The notes under the pieces: generated by a model
What the model was told of the DNA's origin: nothing
The model's input: only the letters and a program-made list of their open reading frames with translations
The model's database searches: none
Program-made: the position numbers and the translations under genes
DNA from: Kribbella steppae
Lineage (GTDB): Bacteria; Actinomycetota; Actinomycetes; Propionibacteriales; Kribbellaceae
Assembly: GCF_004342025.1 (NCBI RefSeq)
Contig: NZ_SLWN01000016.1
Location: 124,001 to 188,000, forward strand
Length of the DNA: 64,000 nucleotides
Direction: 5' to 3'
Shown here: one piece after another, positions 57,025-64,000 of the stretch
How positions within the stretch are numbered: position 1 is the first letter of the stretch
Layout: every line of letters starts with the position of its first letter

Positions 57025-58749
57025 ATGGGAGGGGAACCCGGGGGAAGGTCCAGTCTGCGCGAGGCGCGGCCGCTGTTGCTGGTCGTCGACGCCGATCCGA
57101 TGCGGCTGGAACGCAGTGAGACAGAGCTCGAGCGCGCGTTCGGAGTCGATTTCCGGGTCCGCGGCGAACTGACCGCGGCCGCCGCCACGGAATGCCTACA
57201 ACTCGCGCACGAGCTGGAACAGCGAGTGGCCGTCGTCCTGGTCGATCACGCCCTCGCCGACGACGAACGGACCGCCATCTTCGACCTGTCGCGGACGCTG
57301 CATCCGGATGCGCGACGGGCGCTGCTGATCGAGTGGGGTTCGTGGGCGAAGCGCTCGACGGCGGCGGCGATCCTGTCCGCGATGGCGGTCGGCGACATCA
57401 ACTACTACGTGCTGAAGCCGTGGATCGAGCGCGACGAACTGTTCCACCGGACGGTCGCGGAGTTCATCCAGGAGTGGTCCCGGTTCGAGGTCGCCAACCT
57501 GCGCGAGGTGGTGGTGATCGCCTCCGACCACTCGGTCCGCGGTCAGGCGATCCGCAGTCTGCTGGCGCGCAACGGGATCCCGAGCGCGTTCCGGGTCAGT
57601 GGTTCGCCATTGGCGGACGCCGTACTGCGCTGGATCGACGAGCCGGATCCCGGTGAGGGCGTACTGGTGTGGATGCCTGCGGTCGGCGGCGCCATACTGC
57701 ATGATCCGACCGATGCGGAGATCGCTGAAGCGTGGGGTGTGCCGACGACGCTGGCCGACGGCGAGGACTCCTTCGACGTCCTGGTGATCGGGGCCGGTCC
57801 GGGTGGGCTGGCCGCGGCTGTGTACGCATCGTCCGAGGGGTTGCGGACGCTGGTGGTCGAGCGGGAGTCCATCGGAGGGCAGGCGGGGACGAGTTCGCTG
57901 ATCCGGAACTATCTCGGGTTCTCGCGTGGGATCCGGGGCTCCGAACTGGCACAGCGCGGCTACCAGCAGGCGTGGGTCTTCGGGGCGCACTTCGTGCTGA
58001 TGCGGTCGATCGTTTCGCTGGAGAAGCAGGACGACCACTTCCGTGCCGTGATCGGTGATGTGGGCGAGGTGACGGCTCGGGCGGTCGTGCTGGCGACCGG
58101 GGTGTCGTACCGGCGGTTGGACGTCCCGTCACTGGAGCCGTTGATGGGGAACGGGGTGTACTACGGCGCGAGCGTGTCGGAAGCCCATGGTTTGCAAGGC
58201 CTTGATGCGTGCGTGGTCGGTGGTGGCAACTCGGCCGGGCAGGCGGTGCTGCATCTGGCTCGCTACTGCCGGCAGGTGACCTTGGTGATCCGGGGCAACG
58301 ACCTGACCGCGAGCATGTCGCAGTACCTGATCGACACGATCGATGCCGCGGCCAACGTGACGGTGCGCGCCAACAGCGAGGTCGTCGGTGGCGGCGGTGA
58401 CGGGCGGCTCGAGCACGTGACGTTGCGCGACCGGCAGACCGGTGCCGAGGAGTCGCTCCCGTCCAACGGGCTGTTCGTGATGATCGGCGCGGTGCCTGGC
58501 ACCGACTGGTTGCCGGACAAGGTCGGCCGGGATGGTCATGGCTTCGTCCTGAGCGGTTCGGACGCCGCGGCTGATCCGCAGTGGAACGAGTCGCGGCCGC
58601 CGCAGCCTTACGAGACGACAGTGCCTGGGCTCTTCGCCATCGGCGATGTTCGCTGTGGGTCGGTCAAGCGGGTCGCCTCGGCGGTCGGCGAGGGTTCCGT
58701 GGTGGTGTCCCAGATCCACACGCATCTGAAGGCTTCCGCGGATGCCTGA
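57025..58749 (+). CDS. Receiver-domain thioredoxin reductase-like flavoprotein
   Basis: Fusion of 574 residues. Residues about 15-140 are a response-regulator-like receiver domain (PLLLVVDADPMRLER; VVLVDHALADDERTAIF; YYVLKPW), in which the phospho-Asp position is kept as VDHALADD. From about residue 250 a thioredoxin reductase-like FAD domain follows (DVLVIGAGPGGLAAAVYASSEGLRTLVVERESIGGQAG; VVGGGNSAGQAVLHLA). The redox Cys pair CxxC normally after GVxYC is absent (YYGASVSEAHG), so it is not a true thioredoxin reductase. No ribosome site; TACCGT lies 7 bases before the ATG. Overlaps the adenylyl cyclase gene by 8 bases. Confidence 0.88.
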   Translation: MGGEPGGRSSLREARPLLLVVDADPMRLERSETELERAFGVDFRVRGELTAAAATECLQLAHELEQRVAVVLVDHALADDERTAIFDLSRTLHPDARRALLIEWGSWAKRSTAAAILSAMAVGDINYYVLKPWIERDELFHRTVAEFIQEWSRFEVANLREVVVIASDHSVRGQAIRSLLARNGIPSAFRVSGSPLADAVLRWIDEPDPGEGVLVWMPAVGGAILHDPTDAEIAEAWGVPTTLADGEDSFDVLVIGAGPGGLAAAVYASSEGLRTLVVERESIGGQAGTSSLIRNYLGFSRGIRGSELAQRGYQQAWVFGAHFVLMRSIVSLEKQDDHFRAVIGDVGEVTARAVVLATGVSYRRLDVPSLEPLMGNGVYYGASVSEAHGLQGLDACVVGGGNSAGQAVLHLARYCRQVTLVIRGNDLTASMSQYLIDTIDAAANVTVRANSEVVGGGGDGRLEHVTLRDRQTGAEESLPSNGLFVMIGAVPGTDWLPDKVGRDGHGFVLSGSDAAADPQWNESRPPQPYETTVPGLFAIGDVRCGSVKRVASAVGEGSVVVSQIHTHLKASADA

Positions 58750-60121
58750 ACGGCGATTCGTCTACACGCCGGCGATGGTCGGACTGACGGCGCTGGTTCT
58801 GCTCGTGCCGCTGGCGGGGTTGGTGTTGCTGCTGCAGAAACCGCAGTTCGATGTGCATTGGGAGCACCACCCTTCGCACTTCTGGCTGGTGCTGGTGACG
58901 GCGCTACTGAGCGCCGTACTGGCCTACATGACGGGTGCAGCGGCGCTGCGGCGTGGTGATCCGCGGGTGCTGTTCGTGTCGTTGGCGTTTCTGTCGGCGG
59001 CCGGGTTTCTCGCGTTGCACGCGTTGGCTACGCCGAAGGTGCTGCTCGACACACCGAATGCAGGCTTCATCCTCGCGACGCCCGTCGGCGTCGCGCTGGC
59101 CTCGGTGTTCGCGGTCTTGTCGAGCCTGAACCTGTCCGGCGCGCGGGCGGTCTCCGCAGTCCGGTGGGGACGGTGGCTGCGCGCGGGGCTGCTGGTTCTG
59201 ATGGCGTTGTGGGCGGCGGCCTCGGTACTGCGACTACCTCCGCTGCACGACACCGCCGTACCGGAGGTTGCCGACGGCATCCTCAGTGCACTCGCCGTAC
59301 CCGCCATCGTGCTGTACGCCGTCGCGGCCGGGCGCTATCTGCGGACCTGGTGGGAACGCCCGTCGTTGATGCTGTTGTCGATGATCGCCGCGTTCGTCCT
59401 GCTGGCCGAGGCGATGGTGGCGCTGGTGTTCGCCCGGAACTGGGCGCTGTCGTGGTGGGAGTGGCACGTACTGATGCTCGCCGCCTTCGTCCTGGTCGTG
59501 GTCGGCGTACGGATCCAGTGGTACGAGGAGCGGTTCGCTGACCTCTACCTCGAGGACACGGTGTCCGGGCGGCGTGACCTGAGCGTGCTGTTCGCCGATC
59601 TGCAAGGTTTCACCACGTTCTCCGAGCGCCACGATTCGGCCGAGGTCACGACGATGCTGAACACGTACTTCCAGGTCGTCGTACCGCCGGTGGTACGACG
59701 TCACGGCGGCGACGTCGACCGGATCATCGGCGACGCGTTGATGGTCACCTTCAACAAGCGTGGCAACCAGCCGGACCACGCGGCGCGGGCCGCCGCGGCC
59801 GGGCTGGCGTTGCAGGAGGCGGCGACGGCCGTTCAGATGGCGCACCCTCAATGGCCGCGATTCCGGGTCGGCATCAACAGCGGCGTCGCTTCGGTCAGCC
59901 TGCTCGGCACCGAAGGCGGCCGCACTCACACCGTCATCGGCGACACAGTCAACGTCGCCTCCCGGATCGAGGGCAAGGCCCCCGGTGGTGGCGTGGCCAT
60001 CGGCCCCGCCACCAAGGCGCTTCTCCCCGACGCCGTCACCGAGTCATTGGGCCTGCTGGAGCTCAAGGGCAAGGCGGAACCGCTCGAGGTGTACCGGCTG
60101 GTCTCCTTGCCTCGCGAATGA
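58742..60121 (+). CDS. Membrane-bound class III adenylyl/guanylyl cyclase
   Basis: Protein of 459 residues with seven hydrophobic segments in residues 10-250 and a C-terminal class III cyclase domain from about 275. Both metal aspartates are present (LFADLQGFT and IIGDALMVTF), and the base- and transition-state residues are standard: Asp, Asn and Arg in VIGDTVNVASRIEG. The Lys before GD is an Arg. So it should make cAMP (or cGMP), unlike the cyclase at 21.4 kb. Translationally coupled to the receiver-flavoprotein gene (8-base overlap), suggesting a redox- or stimulus-responsive pair. Confidence 0.92.
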   Translation: MPERRFVYTPAMVGLTALVLLVPLAGLVLLLQKPQFDVHWEHHPSHFWLVLVTALLSAVLAYMTGAAALRRGDPRVLFVSLAFLSAAGFLALHALATPKVLLDTPNAGFILATPVGVALASVFAVLSSLNLSGARAVSAVRWGRWLRAGLLVLMALWAAASVLRLPPLHDTAVPEVADGILSALAVPAIVLYAVAAGRYLRTWWERPSLMLLSMIAAFVLLAEAMVALVFARNWALSWWEWHVLMLAAFVLVVVGVRIQWYEERFADLYLEDTVSGRRDLSVLFADLQGFTTFSERHDSAEVTTMLNTYFQVVVPPVVRRHGGDVDRIIGDALMVTFNKRGNQPDHAARAAAAGLALQEAATAVQMAHPQWPRFRVGINSGVASVSLLGTEGGRTHTVIGDTVNVASRIEGKAPGGGVAIGPATKALLPDAVTESLGLLELKGKAEPLEVYRLVSLPRE

Positions 60122-60202
60122 TCACCCGTGCCTTTTCGGGAGGTACCTGGTGTTCACGTGTTGGACCTTGGCCGGGACCAGTCCGGGTGTGAGAATCCGG
60201 CC

Positions 60203-62590
60203 ATGTCTGCCCAGATCCGATCACGGCGCCGCCTGGGCGCCCTCGTGGTCACCTCAAGTCTCGCCTTCACCGGTGTGGTCGCGTACGTCGCCGCACCGGC
60301 GGACGCCGCCTCATCCACCGTGGTCATCACCGAGGTGTACGGCGGTGGCGGCAACAGCGGCGCGCCGTACACGCACGACTTCATCGAGCTGACCAACAAC
60401 AGCAGCTCGCCCGTCGACCTGAGCGGCTGGTCGGTCCAGTACGCGTCCGCGACCGGTAGCACCTGGGCAGTCACCAACCTCAGCGGCAGCCTCGCTCCGG
60501 GCGCCGCCTACCTCGTCCAGGAAGCGGCAGGCGCCGGGAACGGCCAACCGATGCCGGCCCCAGATGCCACCGGCACCATCTCCATGTCCTCGGCGTCCGG
60601 CAAGGTCGCCCTCGTCAACCAGCAGACCGCGCTGACCTGTGGGACGACCTGCGCCACCAACGCCGCCGTGGTCGACTACGTCGGATACGGGGCAGCCACC
60701 GACTTCGAGACCGCCGCGGCGCCGGGCCTGTCGAACACCACCTCGGCCACCCGCAAGGTCCCGACCGTGGACGCGGACAACAACAGCACCGAGTTCGCCG
60801 CGGTCAACCCGTCGCCGAAGACGCTGACCTCGACGCCGCCGGACCCGGACCCGATCGACGCCAAGATCCACGACATCCAGGGCTCCGCGCACCTGTCCCC
60901 GCTCAACGGCAAGCTGGTCGCCAACGTGACCGGTGTCGTCACCGTGAAGGGCGCCAACGGCTTCTGGTTCCAGGACCCGCAGCCGGATGCGGACCCGACG
61001 ACCAGCGAAGGTCTGTTCGTCTTCACCAGCTCGGCGCCGACGGTGGCCGTCGGTGACGCCGTGACGGTCAAGGGCACGGTCGCCGAGTTCCGCCCCGGCG
61101 GTTCGGGCGGCACCGACAACCTGACCACCACGGAGATCACCAACCCGACGATCACTGTGACCGGCACCGCCTCCGTACCGGCTCCGACGATCGTCGGCCC
61201 GGGTGGCCGGGTGCCGCCGTCGACCGTGATCGACGACGACTCCACCGGTGATGTCGAAACGACCAGCACGTTCGACCCTGCCAACGACGGCCTCGACTTC
61301 TGGGAGTCGCTGGAAGGCATGTGGCTGGGCATCAACCAGCCCGAGGTCACCGGCCCGACCAGCTCGTTCCGTGAGCTGTCCGTCGTACCGGCAGGCTCCA
61401 GCGTCCGGACCGTCCGCGGCGGCATCCTGCTGCAGAAGGCTGACAGCAACCCTGAGCGGGTGCTACTCGACGACGTGCTGGCGACGATCCCCGACGCGAA
61501 GACCGGGGACACGCTCGCCGGTGTCGTGACCGGTGTCCTGGACTACGCGTTCGGCAACTTCAAGTTCCTCCCGACGCAGACCCCGACGGTTGTCGACGGT
61601 GGCGTGAAGCGTGAGGCGACCACGCGCTCCTCGCCGCTGCAGGTCTCGGTGGCGACGTTCAACGTGGAGAACCTGGACCCGTCCGACGGCGACGCCAAGT
61701 TCGACGGGCTGGCCCAGGCAGTGGTGAAGAACCTCGCCTCGCCGGACATCCTCGGTCTCGAGGAAGTGCAGGACAACGACGGCGCCACGAACTCCGGGAA
61801 CCCGCAGGCGGACGTCACCCTGAACATGCTCGCGGCCGCGATCGTGAAGGCCGGCGGCCCGGAGTACGCCTGGCGGCAGATCGACCCGGTGAACAACGCC
61901 GAGGGCGGCGAGCCGGGCGGCAACATCCGGGTCGCGTTCATGTACCGCACCGACAAGCCGGTGAAGTTCGTCGACCGTCCCGGCGGCGGCTCGACGGTCG
62001 CGACCACGATCGTCACCGACCGGTTCGGCCGGCCGCACCTGAGCTCCTCGCCCGGCCGGGTCGATCCGGCCAACCCGGCGTGGGCAGCCACCCGGGTCCC
62101 GCTCGCCGGCGAGTTCACCTGGCACGGCCAGAGCCTGTTCGTGGTGGTCAACCACTTCAGCTCCAAGGGCGGCGACGACCCGCTGTGGGGCCGGACCCAG
62201 CCGCCGGTGCAGGTGACCGCGGCCAAGCGGCACCAGCAGGCCCAGTCGGTGCGCGGGTTCGTCGACCAGATCCTGGCCAAGGACAAGGGCGCCAACGTCA
62301 TCGTGCTGGGCGACATCAACGACTTCGACTTCTCCCAGACGACCGACATCCTGGTCGGCTCCGGGAAGACCGCGCTGATCGACCTGCCCCGGACCCTGCC
62401 GCTGCCGGAGCGCTACAGCTACGTGTTCGAGGGCAACAGCCAGATCCTGGACCAGATCCTGATCTCGCAGAACCTGAAGCCGGCCTCGTCGTACGACATC
62501 GTCCACATGAACGCCGAGTTCCCGGACCAGATCAGTGACCACGACCCGCAGGTGGCGCGGGTGACCCCGCTCCCGTCCTGGGTGCGCTGA
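60203..62590 (+). CDS. Secreted nuclease with lamin-tail and endonuclease/exonuclease/phosphatase domains
   Basis: Extracellular nuclease of 795 residues related to ExeM/NucH. Signal peptide (about 1-36, YVAAPADAA end), lamin-tail domain (about 38-170; VVITEVYGGGGNSGAPYTHDFIELTNNSS), a middle OB-type region (HLSPLNGKLVANVTGVVTVK), then an endonuclease/exonuclease/phosphatase domain (VATFNVENLDPSDGDAKF; LEEVQDNDGA; VLGDINDFDF; ISDHDPQVAR with catalytic His/Asp). ATG at 60203 with GAGAAT six bases upstream and no ribosome site. Predicted role is extracellular DNA breakdown for phosphate or nucleotides. Confidence 0.93.
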   Translation: MSAQIRSRRRLGALVVTSSLAFTGVVAYVAAPADAASSTVVITEVYGGGGNSGAPYTHDFIELTNNSSSPVDLSGWSVQYASATGSTWAVTNLSGSLAPGAAYLVQEAAGAGNGQPMPAPDATGTISMSSASGKVALVNQQTALTCGTTCATNAAVVDYVGYGAATDFETAAAPGLSNTTSATRKVPTVDADNNSTEFAAVNPSPKTLTSTPPDPDPIDAKIHDIQGSAHLSPLNGKLVANVTGVVTVKGANGFWFQDPQPDADPTTSEGLFVFTSSAPTVAVGDAVTVKGTVAEFRPGGSGGTDNLTTTEITNPTITVTGTASVPAPTIVGPGGRVPPSTVIDDDSTGDVETTSTFDPANDGLDFWESLEGMWLGINQPEVTGPTSSFRELSVVPAGSSVRTVRGGILLQKADSNPERVLLDDVLATIPDAKTGDTLAGVVTGVLDYAFGNFKFLPTQTPTVVDGGVKREATTRSSPLQVSVATFNVENLDPSDGDAKFDGLAQAVVKNLASPDILGLEEVQDNDGATNSGNPQADVTLNMLAAAIVKAGGPEYAWRQIDPVNNAEGGEPGGNIRVAFMYRTDKPVKFVDRPGGGSTVATTIVTDRFGRPHLSSSPGRVDPANPAWAATRVPLAGEFTWHGQSLFVVVNHFSSKGGDDPLWGRTQPPVQVTAAKRHQQAQSVRGFVDQILAKDKGANVIVLGDINDFDFSQTTDILVGSGKTALIDLPRTLPLPERYSYVFEGNSQILDQILISQNLKPASSYDIVHMNAEFPDQISDHDPQVARVTPLPSWVR

Positions 62591-62594
62591 TCCC

Positions 62595-63416
62595 ATGAGC
62601 CGACGGATGCAGGACCTGCTGTTCGAAGGGTTCGGGCTGCTGCGGTACGAACCGAGCGAGATGCGGGTCCTGGTCCGGCACGGCAACATCGTGATCGCCG
62701 ACACCATCCGGGCGATGCTGGTCTGGGAACCACGCCGGATCGTGCCCACGTACGCCGTACCCGTGGCTGATCTCCGGGCGGACCTGGCTCCGTCGACCGG
62801 CGAGGGGATGCCTACACCGGACGGGGTCCTGTATCCCGGGATCCCGTTCGCGGCGCACTCCGCCGACGGCGAGGTGGTGGACGTGGTGGCCGGCGACACC
62901 CGGTTCGCGGGTGCGGGGTTCCGGCTGGACGACGCCGACCTGGCGGAGTACGTCGTACTGGACTTCCGGGCGTTCGACGGGTGGTTCGGGGAGGACGAGC
63001 GGCTGGTGTCGCACCCACGGGACCCCTACCACCGGGTGGACGCCCGCCAGAGCTCACGGACCGTGCGGCTCGAGCTGGACGGGGCCGTGGTGGCCGAGAG
63101 TTCCCGACCGGTCTTCGTGTTCGAGACCGGGTTGCCGATTCGCTTCTATCTGCCCCGCGAGGATGTGCGGGCCGAGCTGACGCCGACCGATCGGCGGACC
63201 ACCTGCGCGTACAAGGGGCATGCGTCCTACTTCTCGATTCCGGGCCAGAACAATGTGGCCTGGACCTATCTCGAGCCGGCCGACGGAGTGACTCAGCTCG
63301 CCGGTCTGATCGCCTTCTTCGACGACCGGCTCGACGTCTTCATCGACGGCGACCGCCGCGAGCACCCGCGCACCGCCGTCGCCGAGGCGGTCCGGCAGGA
63401 GTTCGCCCCCGACTGA
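62595..63416 (+). CDS. DUF427 family protein
   Basis: Protein of 273 residues made of two DUF427 beta-rich repeats, the first around residues 12-95 (VRHGNIVIADTIRAMLVWEPRRIVPTYAVPVADL) and the second around 150-265 (RLELDGAVVAESSRPVFVFETGLPIRFYLPREDV; YKGHASYFSIPGQNNVAWTYLEPADGVTQLAGLIAFFDDRLDVFIDG). The function of DUF427 is unknown. It starts 4 bases after the nuclease stop and is probably on the same mRNA. A terminator hairpin follows. Confidence 0.9.
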   Translation: MSRRMQDLLFEGFGLLRYEPSEMRVLVRHGNIVIADTIRAMLVWEPRRIVPTYAVPVADLRADLAPSTGEGMPTPDGVLYPGIPFAAHSADGEVVDVVAGDTRFAGAGFRLDDADLAEYVVLDFRAFDGWFGEDERLVSHPRDPYHRVDARQSSRTVRLELDGAVVAESSRPVFVFETGLPIRFYLPREDVRAELTPTDRRTTCAYKGHASYFSIPGQNNVAWTYLEPADGVTQLAGLIAFFDDRLDVFIDGDRREHPRTAVAEAVRQEFAPD

Positions 63417-63435
63417 GGTTGCGGCGCGCTTACGG

Positions 63436-63460
63436 CCCCGAGACGGGCGGGGTTTTCCTT
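63436..63460 (+). terminator. Terminator after the nuclease-DUF427 operon
   Basis: CCCCG / CGGGG 5-bp stem with a 7-base loop followed by TTTTCCTT. It starts 19 bases after the DUF427 stop. Confidence 0.65.
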
Positions 63461-63483
63461 GCCCCGGCGCCGATACTGGACCT

Positions 63484-63900
63484 GTGACTGATGACATCAA
63501 GCAGTACGCCGTACAGAAGTCAGATGCGGAGTGGAAGGCACAGCTCTCCCCTGCCGAGTTCCAGGTACTGCGCAAGGCTGGCACCGAGCGGCCGTTCACC
63601 GGCGAGTACACCGACACCAAGACGGTCGGCGTGTACAAGTGCCGGGCCTGCGACGCGGAGCTGTTCCGCAGCGAGACGAAGTTCGACTCCCACTGCGGCT
63701 GGCCGTCCTTCTTCGCGCCACTGGCCGAGGACCGGGTGCAGTACATCGAGGACACCGCCCTCGGCATGAAGCGCGTCGAGGTCCGCTGCGCCAACTGCGG
63801 CTCCCACCTGGGCCACGTCTTCGAAGGCGAGGGCTACGGAACCCCAACCGACCTCCGCTACTGCATCAACAGCATCAGCCTCACCCTCGCTCCCGCCTGA
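63484..63900 (+). CDS. msrB: Peptide methionine (R)-S-oxide reductase
   Basis: MsrB of 138 residues that repairs methionine-R-sulfoxide. Two zinc-binding CxxC pairs (CRAC and CANC), the family core FDSHCGWPSFFAPL and RVEVRCANCGSHLGHVFEGEG, and the catalytic Cys in LRYCINSISL near the C-terminus. The resolving Cys probably lies in DSHCGWPS. GTG start at 63484. Standalone, not fused to MsrA. Confidence 0.95.
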   Translation: MTDDIKQYAVQKSDAEWKAQLSPAEFQVLRKAGTERPFTGEYTDTKTVGVYKCRACDAELFRSETKFDSHCGWPSFFAPLAEDRVQYIEDTALGMKRVEVRCANCGSHLGHVFEGEGYGTPTDLRYCINSISLTLAPA

Positions 63901-63986
63901 CCTACCGGGGCGGCACGGAGGTCCGTCCGTCGGCCGCTGACGCACTAAAGTGAGCCAGCGCGATGCCCGACGGGCGGAAAGGATCC

Positions 63987-64000
63987 ATGTGGCTGACGAC
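63987..64000 (+). CDS. Start of a gene cut by the window end
   Basis: ATG at 63987 has GGAAAGG four bases upstream and opens MWLTT before the window ends. It is on the same strand as msrB with 86 bases between. Too short to identify. Confidence 0.35.

Noticed and set aside
1..64000. tRNA, rRNA, CRISPR array, transposase or integrase
   Set aside because: Looked for cloverleaf-like stretches, repeated spacers and DDE or tyrosine-recombinase motifs; none was convincing by eye. A tRNAscan-SE and CRISPR search would be decisive.

Overview
The window is about 64 kb of very GC-rich DNA with dense, often 1-11 base overlapping genes, frequent GTG (and some TTG) starts and strong third-position GC bias. 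Gene content points to an actinobacterium: two GAF-ANTAR proteins, an XRE regulator with the DUF5753-type C-terminus, DUF3099, an ECF41 sigma factor, a SigE-family sigma factor, a mycothiol-type DinB protein and sugar ABC importers without their own ATPase. The overall style fits the Nocardioidaceae/Kribbellaceae. That placement is inference, because no rRNA or tRNA gene is present. No insertion sequence, integrase, tRNA or CRISPR array was seen.

Layout. 1-11.4 kb: the end of an unknown gene, an ATPase-less carbohydrate importer, a thiolase/FadB beta-oxidation pair with a divergent MerR regulator, and a xylose-type importer. 11.4-20 kb: a sulfite-oxidase-like molybdoenzyme with a flavin reductase and a small zinc-ribbon protein, two GAF-ANTAR proteins, an acyl-CoA dehydrogenase/CaiB operon, and an ECF41 sigma factor operon with an NmrA-like dehydrogenase. 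20.1-22.2 kb: a three-gene cassette of lower GC that reads as a Pycsar-type anti-phage system (nucleotide cyclase plus three-helix membrane effector) with an E2-ubiquitin-conjugating-enzyme-like protein between them. 22.6-33 kb: cobQ/ybaK/GNAT/DinB operon, XRE regulator, quinone reductase-ohr with divergent TetR, TauE/SafE permease, SPFH/NfeD pair and an ABC ATPase. 33-44 kb: serB, GNAT, a secreted GH16 glucanase with a CelR/CebR-like operator, cyanophycin genes cphB-cphA, a copper chaperone with a DyP peroxidase, and a sigma factor with a membrane partner. 44-50.4 kb: a Mur-ligase protein resembling CphA without its ATP-grasp, fabG-fabI, dodecin, DUF3099 and moaA. 50.4-64 kb: SURF1, GH15, an SDR, a LigD-type polymerase domain, an M4 protease, a receiver-flavoprotein with a membrane adenylyl cyclase, a secreted nuclease, DUF427 and msrB.

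How the parts connect. The same 19-bp dyad, placed in a 19-bp promoter spacer typical of MerR activation, lies before both the thiolase/FadB operon and the CaiB/acyl-CoA dehydrogenase operon 10 kb away. This suggests one MerR regulon for a fatty-acyl-CoA pathway. Several genes (CaiB, quinone reductase, the receiver-flavoprotein and the nuclease) have a -10-like hexamer 6-7 bases before the start codon and no Shine-Dalgarno sequence, as in leaderless mRNAs. The E2-bearing Pycsar-like cassette is the most unusual feature of the window.
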